DNA of 64,000 nt from Lachnospiraceae bacterium (GTDB taxonomy: Bacteria > Bacillota > Clostridia > Lachnospirales > Lachnospiraceae): contig JAAVZR010000024.1 of assembly GCA_022791755.1 (NCBI GenBank), forward strand, positions 94,962 to 158,961, read 5' to 3'. The notes under the pieces were generated by a model that was not told where the DNA came from, ran no database searches, and saw only the letters and a list, made by a program, of their open reading frames with translations. Below are positions 35,566 to 44,962 of this stretch, in pieces (position 1 is the stretch's first letter; each line of letters begins with the position of its first letter). A program made the position numbers and the translations under genes.

Positions 35566-38500
35566 TTATTGAGGCCGATCCTCTTTTAACCAGCGCTTCA
35601 GGCATTTTAAAAGCTGCCGGATCTCCAGAGGCTTCGTAATGTACTCATCCATTCCCGCTTCCCGGCCAGCCAGTATATCTTCCGTAAACGCATTGGCTGA
35701 CATGGCTATGACGGGCACTGTGGCCGCGTCCCTGCGGGGCAGATTCCGGATCTCTCTGGTCGCTTTGTAACCATCCAGCACCGGCATCTGTATATCCATA
35801 AAAATCAGATCGTAATACCCCTCCTCCACCCGGGCGAAACGCTCCACCGCCTCACGGCCATTGGTCACGCTCTCCACTGCCGCCCCGGCGCTTTCAATGA
35901 TCTCCTGCGCAATTTCACGGTTTATCTCATTGTCCTCCACGATCAGAACCCGGCATCCTCCGAGTCCCAGTTCCGTAAAGGGCTCAGGCTCATCTCCCTC
36001 CGGCTCCGGACCGGCCTTTGCTCCGCCTGCCTCCCGCTGTTTCAAAAAAACCGTTACGATAAAACGGGAACCGGCCCCCGGCCTGCTCTCCACATTGATC
36101 CTGCCATCCATCATGCGGACAATATTCTGAGCAATCGTCATGCCCAGACCTGTGCCTTCGATCTTACTGACCCGGGAATCCTCCGCCCGGCTAAACGGCT
36201 CGAAGATCTGTTTTACAAAGTCCTCGTCCATGCCGATGCCGTTGTCCTCAAAGACAAACTCATAGCACCCGTAGCCACGCTCCGTGGACTCCCTCTCCAG
36301 GACGCTCACCTTCAGGACGCCTCCCGGAGGCGTGTATTTTACACTGTTGCCCAGAATATTGACAAACACCTGCTGCAGGCGCATCATGTCTCCTCGGACC
36401 TGCTCTTTGTGAACCTTAACAGGCTGGAAGATAAGCGTATGATTTTTTTCTCTGGCCGCCGGGCCAATCATGGTCTCCAGATTATGCATCAGATCCGGTA
36501 TGGCAAAATCGTCCTCCGCCAGCTCCATTTTGCCGGATTCGATTTTGCTCATATCCAGGACTTCGTTGATCAGAGAGAGAAGATGCCTGCTGGATATCCG
36601 GATTTTATTGAGGCAGTCCTTCACCCGGTTCTTATCCTCCAGGTAAGCCTCCGCGATGGCAGTCATACCCAGAATGCCGTTCATGGGAGTACGGATATCA
36701 TGGCTCATCCGGGAGAGGAATTCGCTCTTGGAGGCGCTGGCGTGATTCGCCGCTTCACAGGCTTCCCGCAGAGCCCTCTGCTCCCTCTCCTCTTTCCGTT
36801 TGGTCTCTGTCACATCCTGAACGGCGTAGACGACTGTCTGTGCCTGACCGTCCTTCTGTGTGGCGAGCACCGCCGTGGCGCGCGCCCAGCCGTACTCCGG
36901 CATGGGGCTTTCCCCGGCATCCTCCTGTCGTTTCTCCGTATCCGCCAAAAGCCGCCTGCGGTATTCCAGCGCGACACAGGGCTGCTCTTTTCCCAGACTA
37001 TGCAGCAGGTTTGGAAGTCCCATGATTTTTATATATTCTTCCTGGTCATCCGGATGAACATATTTACCGGCATAGAGCTTCAGGGCCTCGCTGTAGTTTT
37101 TCACTCCCTCCAGAACGCCGCTCTCGCTGTCCAGCTGTGTCACTCTGCGGTATTCGTCCCGCGTCAGGTCGATATAGTAAGTGGCAAAAAACATACTGCT
37201 CAGGCTGCCGATGACGTCCGTCTTCTCCTGAGAAGCCTTCCGCCCCTTCTCTTCCCTGTCCTTTTCTCCTGTAATATCTCTTCCCAGTATGTTTACCAGC
37301 ACGGTATTATCCCGCTGCCGGATATAGAGCACATGCGCCTCAACCCACCGTCTCTGTCCGTCGAAAATGCGATACTGACAGACCTCCTCCAGAAACTCAT
37401 CCACATCCGCAGCGCGGCTCCTCAGATACTCAAGCGACAGAGCTGACCGAAACGTCTCCACGTCTTCCTCACACACATAAGACGCCATGGCCTGCCGCAC
37501 ATGGCTCTCATAGTCGCCGCTCACGGTCCGTTCCGAGCTCCCCTCTCTGCCCAGGTAGACCCGTTCACAGTAACCGCTCGTCAGATCCACGGTACTCATC
37601 ATGCTGTAGCGGGATTTGATAATGGCAGCCAGCTGCATATCATGCCGGCTGTGCTCGATCTCCCTGCGTATCCGTTCATCCACATCCTGCAGCGCCAGCA
37701 CGGCGTACTCCCGTCCTGCCTGGCGGCTTCTCACATAAGCTGTCACAGAAATATAGCCGCCGCCGTCCTCTTTGCGTCTCTGACAGAACAGTTCCGTCTT
37801 CTCCTCCCTCGCCCGCCGCAGGGCATCCAGAGAAAATTTCTCAAAAAATTCGTTCCGATAATCCTCATGGAGCTGCTCTGCTATGCTGCCGGCCATATAT
37901 TCGTCCCATTGCAGCCGCGCCGTCACGATTTCCTCCATCTCCTGGGGCGTTCCGTCCACCCGAACAGGATTTACCAGGCCGCTTTTCAGGTCTATCAGAT
38001 AGATCCCATAATTCTGTTCTCCCAGCGAACGGATAATCTCCTGATGGCGGACATGGATATCCTCTCTCTCCAGACCCTCCCGATACAGGTCATGGACATC
38101 CTTGCTGCATATCATGACCGACCTGTGATTGCTGGCGTAGTCAAAGTCCGGCACCACTTCCATGATCGTCCAGCGAAACCCTCTCCTGGTCTGCCTTCTG
38201 TAGGTACAGGTCAGACTCCTTTTTCCGCCATGCAGAGACTGCCGCAGATTCTCTATACGAACAAAGTCCGCAAACCGGTCCCTGTCATTTACATATACTT
38301 TTCCGCTTCGCAGAAACTGTCCCAGCCATTCTGAAAGGCAGCCCCTCCCGCCTTCCTCTTCCTCCGGCTCTTCCGGATCAGATTTCACCATCACATATCG
38401 GTCCGAATCCAGATTAGCCCGCAAAATCCTGTGATAGGTATAACTGGCTGACTCCATATGAGGCGTCACCGTCACAACGAAGGCCGGGATTCTGTCTTCC

Positions 38501-38775
38501 CACCGGATCCGGGATGCCGCAATATCCACAGCCTTCCCAAAGGGACCTTCGTAATTGATCGTACAGCTCTGCTGCCTGTCCCCGATAGTAAGAAGCGGAC
38601 AATTCTTACAGGAGCCTCCCCATATCTCATGGCAGACAAGCCCTTCCCCGATATCCGGCATAAACGTTCGGATCTGGTTATTAAAATACAGGATCTGGTG
38701 GTTATCCTCCCGGATCACATAGACTCCCGTCATCTGCATGGCGTCCAGAATTTTCTCATAGTCCCTGATTCCCAC
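35566..38775 (-). CDS. Hybrid sensor histidine kinase with C-terminal receiver domain
   Basis: About 1069 residues with no membrane helix. Roughly the first 650 residues are a series of PAS-like sensory modules. Then come the dimerisation/phosphoacceptor helix with FLSRMSHDIRTPMNGILG, an ATPase domain with DNGIGMDEDFV and GTGLGMTIAQ, and a receiver domain with VEDNEINRE, the phosphoacceptor FMDIQMPVLDG and SANAFTED. A GTG at 38775 with AAAGGAG seven bases upstream was preferred over an ATG at 38796, which has a poor site. The output partner and signal are unknown; no HPt protein is nearby. Confidence 0.9.
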   Translation of the reverse strand: MGIRDYEKILDAMQMTGVYVIREDNHQILYFNNQIRTFMPDIGEGLVCHEIWGGSCKNCPLLTIGDRQQSCTINYEGPFGKAVDIAASRIRWEDRIPAFVVTVTPHMESASYTYHRILRANLDSDRYVMVKSDPEEPEEEEGGRGCLSEWLGQFLRSGKVYVNDRDRFADFVRIENLRQSLHGGKRSLTCTYRRQTRRGFRWTIMEVVPDFDYASNHRSVMICSKDVHDLYREGLEREDIHVRHQEIIRSLGEQNYGIYLIDLKSGLVNPVRVDGTPQEMEEIVTARLQWDEYMAGSIAEQLHEDYRNEFFEKFSLDALRRAREEKTELFCQRRKEDGGGYISVTAYVRSRQAGREYAVLALQDVDERIRREIEHSRHDMQLAAIIKSRYSMMSTVDLTSGYCERVYLGREGSSERTVSGDYESHVRQAMASYVCEEDVETFRSALSLEYLRSRAADVDEFLEEVCQYRIFDGQRRWVEAHVLYIRQRDNTVLVNILGRDITGEKDREEKGRKASQEKTDVIGSLSSMFFATYYIDLTRDEYRRVTQLDSESGVLEGVKNYSEALKLYAGKYVHPDDQEEYIKIMGLPNLLHSLGKEQPCVALEYRRRLLADTEKRQEDAGESPMPEYGWARATAVLATQKDGQAQTVVYAVQDVTETKRKEEREQRALREACEAANHASASKSEFLSRMSHDIRTPMNGILGMTAIAEAYLEDKNRVKDCLNKIRISSRHLLSLINEVLDMSKIESGKMELAEDDFAIPDLMHNLETMIGPAAREKNHTLIFQPVKVHKEQVRGDMMRLQQVFVNILGNSVKYTPPGGVLKVSVLERESTERGYGCYEFVFEDNGIGMDEDFVKQIFEPFSRAEDSRVSKIEGTGLGMTIAQNIVRMMDGRINVESRPGAGSRFIVTVFLKQREAGGAKAGPEPEGDEPEPFTELGLGGCRVLIVEDNEINREIAQEIIESAGAAVESVTNGREAVERFARVEEGYYDLIFMDIQMPVLDGYKATREIRNLPRRDAATVPVIAMSANAFTEDILAGREAGMDEYITKPLEIRQLLKCLKRWLKEDRPQ

Positions 38776-38840
38776 AACGATTCTCCTTTCGGACATCCTC
38801 TCATCCCTGCCTCTTCCAGGCAATCAGCAATCCGTATGGC

Positions 38841-39458
38841 TCAGGAAACAACCTTCTCAAAATCGGAAGCTGGGTGCTTGCACAGAGGGCAGACAAAGTC
38901 AGCGGGAAGCTCCTCTCCCTCATAAACATATCCGCAGACGCTGCAGCGCCACACCGTCTTGCCTGTCTCCTTCGGCCCGGCAGGTCTGGGTTTAATCGAG
39001 GACTGATAATAAGCATAGCTGGCCGACGCCGTATCTGCCAGCACTTCCATATCGTCCACCGAAGCGATGAACAAGGTATGACTTCCCAGATCCGCCTGCT
39101 GCTCCACCGTGGCGCTGATATAGCCATTGGTTCCGGCCGTCACATAGTAGAGCCCGTTATCGCTGCGCCTGCATTCGGAAAAACCGGCGAACTTATCCAC
39201 TTCGCGTCCTGACTGAAAGCCAAAATGACGAAACAGTCCAAAATCCGCCGCTTCGCTGAGAATCGACACGTTAAACTTCCCGCTGTCTCTCACCAGATCA
39301 TGAGTGAAGTTTGCCTTATTTACCGTAATACTGATCCGGTTAGGCTCCGACGTCACCTGTCCGGCTGTGTTGATGATGCAGCCGCTGTCTCTCCCCTTTG
39401 AACACGCAGTCAGGACAAACAGCCCATAAGTCAGCTTGTACATTGCCTTTTTATCCAT
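38841..39458 (-). CDS. Flavin reductase-like/rubredoxin fusion (high-molecular-weight rubredoxin)
   Basis: 205 residues. The N-terminal 150 form a flavin-reductase-like FMN-binding domain (MYKLTYGLFVLTACSKGRDS, NRISITVNKANFTHD). The C-terminus is a rubredoxin with two CxxC knuckles: CSVCGYVYEG and CPLCKHPASDF. Such fusions hand electrons from NAD(P)H or a partner to flavodiiron proteins that reduce O2 or NO, an oxidative-stress defence of strict anaerobes. The start has AAGGAG upstream. It is followed by the hybrid kinase gene after about 65 bp. Confidence 0.9.
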   Translation of the reverse strand: MDKKAMYKLTYGLFVLTACSKGRDSGCIINTAGQVTSEPNRISITVNKANFTHDLVRDSGKFNVSILSEAADFGLFRHFGFQSGREVDKFAGFSECRRSDNGLYYVTAGTNGYISATVEQQADLGSHTLFIASVDDMEVLADTASASYAYYQSSIKPRPAGPKETGKTVWRCSVCGYVYEGEELPADFVCPLCKHPASDFEKVVS

Positions 39459-39558
39459 GATAATACTCTCCTTCTGTTTGATTGTCCGGCGGCCGCCCCG
39501 ATGCCTGACAGCCCATCTCTATTATTATACTTCGCAGAGAACGGTTTTTCCAGTGTTT

Positions 39559-39861
39559 TTAACGAATTTTTCTGCCACATACAGGGCAGGTCACGGCGTT
39601 CCCTCTTGCACACAGCATGAGATGGCAGCGACAGTGAGGACATCGCCAGAAACAGAGGCGGACCGCAAAGCCTGCAACGAACAGTACGGCCCCGGAACAT
39701 AAAAGCAGGGCTTCCAGGGAGGTATCCGAAGCCGCAGCCCAGCCCGCATCAGACTGCATCCGAACGCCTGTCGAGACGCACCACAGCAAAAAGCCCGCAG
39801 TCATCTCCCCATTTCCAAGAATGCGGTATTGACTGCAGGCTGTCAATTCTGTCAGATTCAT
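39559..39861 (-). CDS. Small membrane protein with C-terminal zinc ribbon
   Basis: 100 residues. Two hydrophobic stretches (about 20-33 and 50-70) are followed by a C-terminal treble of cysteines, CPHCRCHL and CPVCGRKIR, that would form a zinc ribbon. GAGG lies before the ATG. I do not recognise a specific family; similar small ribbon proteins are common in Lachnospiraceae. It precedes the rubredoxin gene but a promoter-like TATAAT lies between, so they may be separate transcripts. Confidence 0.6.
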   Translation of the reverse strand: MNLTELTACSQYRILGNGEMTAGFLLWCVSTGVRMQSDAGWAAASDTSLEALLLCSGAVLFVAGFAVRLCFWRCPHCRCHLMLCARGNAVTCPVCGRKIR

Positions 39862-39924
39862 ATATCCGGCCTCAGAAATTTCTCATGACCAGTATATGAT
39901 AAAACGGGAAGCCATGTTACTCAC

Positions 39925-40800
39925 TCAACGGATCTCTACCTTGAAGCCGCCCTCAAAGCATTCTCCGGGGGCAAGCGTGTTTCCCCAGATGCGCTCCTCC
40001 CAGCTGCCGGTGAAGCCGTCGCCGTCGCAGCGTCCATACCACGGCTCGATACAGACAAAGGGAGCTTTCTTGCCGGGACAGGACCACACCCCAAACAAAG
40101 GCGCGTCGAAACTCACCGTCACGTATTCCACGCCCTCCGGATCCACCAGGGATACCCGATGCGCCTGATTCTCCTCGATCACCAGGGCATCCTTATCAAA
40201 AAGATGTTCTCCTATCACAAGCAGGCCGCCGTCCGTGGCCACCGGCCTCGTGGCTGTCTGCACCAGTCCCCCCTCGCCGATCACCGAAGCCAGTAACGGC
40301 TTATCCGTATCAAAGCGCAGGGCATAGGCCGTCTGACTCTCTCCCGGCCGTCGCGGACATACAAAGGCCGGATGACCTCCGATGGAAAAGTGCAGCGGGC
40401 GGGATGCCGGGTTTGTCACCCGCCAGATATTCTCCAGACAGTTATCGCCGATGCGATAACCGATATCCAGAATGAATTCATAGGGGTACATCGTCAGTGT
40501 GGCCATATTCTCCGTCAGGCGGAACCAGCACTCGCCGTCCTTTTCCTCCAGAAAGCTGAACTCCATATCTCTGGCAAACCCATGCTGATTCATCTGGTAT
40601 ATCTTATCTCCCAGACGGTACTGTTTATTTTTCAGGCTGCCCACCAGAGGAAAAAGAACCGGGGCATGACGTTTCCAGTACGCCGGATCTCCGTTCCACA
40701 GATACTCTTCCCCTGCCGCGTTTTGCAGAGACACCATCTCTGCGCCGCAGGAATCGATAGTCACCGCTATGGTATCATTCTTTAAAATCTTTCGTGCCAT
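39925..40800 (-). CDS. Aldose 1-epimerase family protein (LacX-like)
   Basis: 291 residues with the mutarotase beta-sandwich signature: QHGFAR (His near 73), GGHPAF (His near 142) and the catalytic Glu in CIEPWYGR near 258. The family interconverts alpha and beta anomers of sugars or sugar phosphates; this LacX-type branch is less well characterised. It lies 13 bp downstream of the trigger-factor-like lipoprotein gene. Confidence 0.9.
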   Translation of the reverse strand: MARKILKNDTIAVTIDSCGAEMVSLQNAAGEEYLWNGDPAYWKRHAPVLFPLVGSLKNKQYRLGDKIYQMNQHGFARDMEFSFLEEKDGECWFRLTENMATLTMYPYEFILDIGYRIGDNCLENIWRVTNPASRPLHFSIGGHPAFVCPRRPGESQTAYALRFDTDKPLLASVIGEGGLVQTATRPVATDGGLLVIGEHLFDKDALVIEENQAHRVSLVDPEGVEYVTVSFDAPLFGVWSCPGKKAPFVCIEPWYGRCDGDGFTGSWEERIWGNTLAPGECFEGGFKVEIR

Positions 40801-40813
40801 ATCTTCCCTCCCC

Positions 40814-42037
40814 TTACTGTGCCGCCGTCGTCTCCTGCGGCGCCGTCTCTGTCTCAGCCGGCACCTTCACGGCGCTGTCATAACAGAAATGCAGCACCTT
40901 CTCAAACAAGGCGTCCGCATAGCCCTGCCGTTCCACATTTTCCACGCCATAGGCATTGACAAAGGCCGTCATATCGTCATATCCGACATTATCCATGTAA
41001 GTCTGTACCATAGACAGATACTCTTCTTCCGTCACGACAAGATTTTCCCGGTCCGCAATATAATTATAGAGGATCTCATCTTTCACCATAGCCTCGACAT
41101 CTTCCCTGAGAAAGCCGGCGAATGTTTCCATGTCATAGCCGGACATCGCCTTTACATAATCTTCCAGGCTGAGGCCGTACATGGCAGCCTGAGCCGTATA
41201 GCTGGCCATGGCATCCTGCATATAGGCATCCACATAGCCCTCCGGGTAGCCGTTAAAAGATGCCTTTTCCAAAAGTCCGATCCACATGGCATTCATGGCC
41301 TGATTTTCCATATAGGAGGTCTTCTGCTGCGTCAGCTGATCCTTAAAGACCGTCTCAAACTCTTCCACCGTTGCGCAGGTGTAATCCTCCAGGCCCTTCA
41401 CAAATTCATCCGTCAGCTCCGGCACTACCAGCTCTCCCTGAATGTAGTTGATCGTAACGGTAAACTGAGCTATCTTGCCGCTCAGATCCATGTTGTTTTT
41501 ATAGGGGTCGGGGAAATAGGCGTCGATCACAAACTCCTCCCCGCAGGGCTTTCCGATCAGCCCCTCCTCGAAGCCTTCGATCCATCCGCCCTTCCCCAGC
41601 GTGGTGGTCTGATTGGTGGCCGTACCGCCCTGGAACTGCACCCCGTCCACAGCACCGCTGTAATTAAAATTGATGGTGTCCCCCTCAGCGGTCTTTCGGT
41701 CCGTGATCTCCGTATAGGAACCGCGGCTTTGCAGAAACTGGTTCAATAACTGCTGATACTCCTCTTCTGTGACTGTGCCGTCGGCCACCTGTACCTCCAT
41801 GCCGGTATAGCTGTCCAGGGAAACGTAATCCGCCGCCGTATACTCCGGCAGCTCTGCGATACTCACAGCCGGCGTGGTCTCCTCTTCACCGGCCGTACTG
41901 TCCTCTGTGGTCTCCGGCGCTCCTGTCGTCTCTGCCTCAGTCGTCTCACCTGCCGTGGATCCGTCCTTCTGGCCGCAGGCCGCCATGGATAATGCCATGC
42001 CCATGATCAGGGCAGCACACAGTATTCTACGTCTCAT
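40814..42037 (-). CDS. Trigger-factor-like peptidyl-prolyl isomerase lipoprotein
   Basis: 407 residues from the ATG at 42037 (GAGGAG eight bases upstream). A lipoprotein signal with SMAAC precedes a Thr/Glu-rich linker, an FKBP domain (GDTINFNYSGAVDGVQFQGG and GWIEGFEEGLIGKPCGEE) and a helical trigger-factor C-terminal domain. It would fold exported proteins outside the membrane, a secreted cousin of trigger factor found in clostridia. The mature N- and C-termini are unusually rich in Thr, Glu and Ala. Confidence 0.85.
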   Translation of the reverse strand: MRRRILCAALIMGMALSMAACGQKDGSTAGETTEAETTGAPETTEDSTAGEEETTPAVSIAELPEYTAADYVSLDSYTGMEVQVADGTVTEEEYQQLLNQFLQSRGSYTEITDRKTAEGDTINFNYSGAVDGVQFQGGTATNQTTTLGKGGWIEGFEEGLIGKPCGEEFVIDAYFPDPYKNNMDLSGKIAQFTVTINYIQGELVVPELTDEFVKGLEDYTCATVEEFETVFKDQLTQQKTSYMENQAMNAMWIGLLEKASFNGYPEGYVDAYMQDAMASYTAQAAMYGLSLEDYVKAMSGYDMETFAGFLREDVEAMVKDEILYNYIADRENLVVTEEEYLSMVQTYMDNVGYDDMTAFVNAYGVENVERQGYADALFEKVLHFCYDSAVKVPAETETAPQETTAAQ

Positions 42038-42271
42038 TCTTATTCTCCTCACTTTATTTCATTACAATCTCCTCGATCTGACGAGTTACATACCTTCCTG
42101 TTATAACATATCTGCTTCGGGAAAGATAGTCCCTTTTCCCTGATTATCGCTTTTTTGTTGGTTTTTCCCCCACATCTCACAATTTCTTCACATATTTTTC
42201 AATATTTGGCTGATGAAATTTCAGAAATTCTGTTGTACAATTTACGTTGACAAAAAAGAGGAGTGATGACA

Positions 42272-44194
42272 ATGAACACCCGCAACCCCTTTACACGGTT
42301 TATCCGTACCCTGTTTGTCAGGCCTTTCGGCAAAAAGGTCACGGCTGCGTTTTATCTACTCTGTCCGATTCTGTCCTTTTATCTGCTGGAGATGCTGACC
42401 CATAATCCTTTCGCAGATATCCACACCGGCCTTCATCTGTTCAGCTGGGGGATCTATCTGCTGTTCTTTTCCATCTGTTTTTTCCTGACAGGCCATATGA
42501 ACCGCGCCTTTTCTCTGGCCGTTATTCTGGTCATGGCGGTGGGTATAATCAATTATTACACGATTCGCTTCCGGGGCTCCCCCATCCTGCCATGGGATAC
42601 CGGCTCTCTGGGAACGGCTCTCAGCGTGGTGGGAAACCAGAGCTTTCAGATCACCTTCCGGACGGCGCTGATCCTGTGTGGTTTTATGCTGCTGATTCTT
42701 CTCTCGCTGCACTGCCGCCTGCACCTCCCCTCTCTGAAAAAACGTCTGGCAGCGGCAGCCGGCACGGCGCTGCTGCTCGCCGCCGTCGCCTTCGGGCTGC
42801 ACACGGACTGGCTGACAGATGCTCTTAATATCTATGAGATGCCCTTTACGCAAGGGTATACCTACCGCCAGAACGGCTTTGTCGTGAGCTACCTGATGAA
42901 CACCCGGTATCTGAACGTCGCGCAGCCTGTCTCCTATGACGCCATGGCTTTGGAAGAGACCATATCCTCCGTCGAAGAACAGATCGCCGGTATCACCCAT
43001 GAGACTCCCGGCAGCGCGGTCCGCCCGGGAAGCCAGACTGCAGAAACGTCCCTCTCTTCTTCTCTTACCCTTGAGCCGGGACAAAAGCCCAATATCATCG
43101 TTATCATGAACGAAGCCTTCTCTGATCTGTCCGTCCTGGGAGACTTCGATACCAATAAGGATTACATGCCTTATTTCCGCGCTGCCACTCACAATACGAT
43201 CAGCGGCAATGCCCATGTATCGGTATTGGGCGGCAATACGGCCAACTCGGAATTTGAATTTCTCACGGGAGACTCCATGGCCTTTCTGCCTGTCGGAAGC
43301 ATCCCCTATCAGCAGTACATCAATGCCGACGTTCCTTCTCTGGTAAATGTACTCGGCAGTCAGGGCTACCGCACCGTTGCCATGCACCCATACTATGCCT
43401 CCGGCTGGGACAGGGAGGAGGTCTATGACCATCTGGGATTTGATGAAAAATACTTCCTCGAGGATTTCTCCGACTCCCAGCTGCTGCGCCAATACGTCAG
43501 CGACTGGGGAATGTACCAGAAGATTATGACCCTTTTTACGGAGAAAGAAAAGGATGAGCCTCTGTTTCTTTTCGGTGTCACCATGCAGAATCACAGCGGC
43601 TACACAAAGGATTACGATAATTTCGATCCGGACGTCCATGTGCTGGAAAAAGACTATAAAAGCGTGGACGCCTACCTGTCGCTGATCGCTCAGTCAGACC
43701 GGGCCTATGAGAGACTTCTTCAGTTCTTTTCCCGGACAGACGAGCCCACTGTGGTTGTGATGTTCGGCGATCACCAGCCCACCAGCCTGGAGAACAGTTT
43801 CTTTACGGATGTTTTTGGCAAAAGCACCGATCTGCTGACTCTCGAGGAGACGGCGCTGCGCTACCAGACTCCGTTCAAAATCTGGACCAACTATGCCATC
43901 GACTCACAGCAGGATATCGATATCTCTGTCAATTACCTGGCTCCTCTCGTGATGAATGTGGCCGGTCTCACCCTGTCCGGGTATCAGGAGTATCTGTGGA
44001 CGCTCCATGAAGCCCTGCCCGTGGTGACAGCCAACTTTTATATGGACAAGGATGGTGTTCTGCACAGTTACCAGGAAGAGTCCGTCTATCAGACACTTCT
44101 CGACGACTATGCGGCAGTTCAGTACAATCATCTGTTCGATGCCAGGAATCGTCAGAATGAGCTGTTTCTTTTGCCAACAGAACTGACAGAGTGA
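42272..44194 (+). CDS. LTA synthase family protein (alkaline-phosphatase superfamily sulfatase-like)
   Basis: 640 residues. Five N-terminal membrane helices (to about 190) are followed by an extracellular phosphotransferase domain. Its metal and catalytic residues are visible: MNEAFSD, GGNTANSEFEF with the nucleophile Thr, MHPYYASGW and FGDHQPT. LtaS-type enzymes transfer glycerol-phosphate from phosphatidylglycerol to a polymer; the exact product here (lipoteichoic acid or another glycan decoration) is not determined. The ATG at 42272 lies eight bases from GAGGAG; two earlier start-like codons are too close. Confidence 0.88.
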   Translation: MNTRNPFTRFIRTLFVRPFGKKVTAAFYLLCPILSFYLLEMLTHNPFADIHTGLHLFSWGIYLLFFSICFFLTGHMNRAFSLAVILVMAVGIINYYTIRFRGSPILPWDTGSLGTALSVVGNQSFQITFRTALILCGFMLLILLSLHCRLHLPSLKKRLAAAAGTALLLAAVAFGLHTDWLTDALNIYEMPFTQGYTYRQNGFVVSYLMNTRYLNVAQPVSYDAMALEETISSVEEQIAGITHETPGSAVRPGSQTAETSLSSSLTLEPGQKPNIIVIMNEAFSDLSVLGDFDTNKDYMPYFRAATHNTISGNAHVSVLGGNTANSEFEFLTGDSMAFLPVGSIPYQQYINADVPSLVNVLGSQGYRTVAMHPYYASGWDREEVYDHLGFDEKYFLEDFSDSQLLRQYVSDWGMYQKIMTLFTEKEKDEPLFLFGVTMQNHSGYTKDYDNFDPDVHVLEKDYKSVDAYLSLIAQSDRAYERLLQFFSRTDEPTVVVMFGDHQPTSLENSFFTDVFGKSTDLLTLEETALRYQTPFKIWTNYAIDSQQDIDISVNYLAPLVMNVAGLTLSGYQEYLWTLHEALPVVTANFYMDKDGVLHSYQEESVYQTLLDDYAAVQYNHLFDARNRQNELFLLPTELTE

Positions 44195-44339
44195 TGTTAT
44201 GGTGAACTATTTATGGGAACTCGAACTTAATTTCCAAAGAGTCTTTTCAGAAAGCCGCGGGAGTGTACATAATTTGTCGCTCCCCTTTCTTTTTCCTGTG
44301 ATTTTCTTACAAAAAACTGAATATTTTTTAAAATTCCCC

Positions 44340-44368
44340 TTGTTTTTTTTTCGGGATTGTGCTATATT
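44340..44368 (+). promoter_or_regulatory. Promoter of the cold-shock gene
   Basis: TTGTTT (44340-44345), 17-bp spacer, TATATT (44363-44368). It would give a 5' leader of about 165 nt before the csp start codon. Confidence 0.65.
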
Positions 44369-44394
44369 TAAGACGTTCGCAGAAGTAAAGTAAT

Positions 44395-44503
44395 TCACAT
44401 GTTATTAGAGATTTCAAGAGCGGCGTGTTTATCCGCCACCTTAAGATTGACACAGCTTTGTTACTCTTTGCTTTTGGAATTTGTAATAACATGTGATTTT
44501 TTT
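44395..44503 (+). promoter_or_regulatory. Structured leader of the cold-shock gene
   Basis: A 13-bp perfect inverted repeat, arms 44395-44407 and 44484-44496 (TCACATGTTATTA and its complement), enclosing 76 nt with a smaller hairpin (GCGG/CCGC) and followed by seven T. It resembles a terminator placed in the leader; cold-shock mRNAs are known for temperature-dependent leader folding, so a thermosensor or attenuator role is inferred. Confidence 0.6.
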
Positions 44504-44540
44504 ATCTGTAGAATCAAAAATTTATATGGAGGTACCAAAC

Positions 44541-44741
44541 ATGAACAAGGGTACGGTTAAGTGGTTCAATTCTGAGAAAGGTTACGGTTTTATCACCGGT
44601 GAAGACGGCGAAGATGTATTCGTACACTTCTCCGCTATTCAGGCCGATGGTTTCAAGACTCTGGAAGAGGGTCAGGCCGTCAGCTACGAGATCGTTGAAG
44701 GCGCCCGCGGCAAGCAGGCCGGCAATGTAGTAAAGCTGTAA
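44541..44741 (+). CDS. cspA: Cold-shock protein (CspA family)
   Basis: 66 residues, normal length. RNA-binding motifs RNP1 KGYGFI and RNP2 VFVHF are intact in a five-strand OB fold. It binds single-stranded RNA or DNA and melts mRNA structure. TGGAGG lies before the ATG; a longer in-frame start would run through the leader inverted repeat. Long structured leader upstream, perfect terminator downstream. Confidence 0.97.
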   Translation: MNKGTVKWFNSEKGYGFITGEDGEDVFVHFSAIQADGFKTLEEGQAVSYEIVEGARGKQAGNVVKL

Positions 44742-44756
44742 GTTTTGGATCCGAAG

Positions 44757-44785
44757 GACCGGCAGAACGTTCTGCCGGTCTTTTT
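44757..44785 (+). terminator. Terminator of the cold-shock gene
   Basis: Perfect 24-bp palindrome made of GACCGGCAGAAC and its complement, followed by TTTTT. Confidence 0.92.
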
Positions 44786-44962
44786 CATACCCTTTTTTCA
44801 TTGTCACATTTCCTTAAGATTTCGTAAGATTTTCTTTATTGCATGAGGTTTGTCTTTTATGCTACGATCTTCGTAATCAAGGCTTTCAGATGTGTCGGAC
44901 AGGGAATCAGACAGGTTTTGCCCTGTCCGCCGCACTTTTTGATAAAGGGGTGGAGATACAAC

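Larger units (their letters stand above)
44195..44540 (+). other. Intergenic region with the cold-shock gene promoter and long leader
   Basis: 346 bp. It contains AT-rich sequence, the promoter at 44340-44368, and a leader of about 165 nt with a long-range inverted repeat. No other coding sequence was seen. Confidence 0.7.

Noticed and set aside
42053..42271. Promoter for the LTA-synthase-like gene
   Set aside because: TACAAT at 42236-42241 has no acceptable -35 at a normal distance, so no promoter was called.
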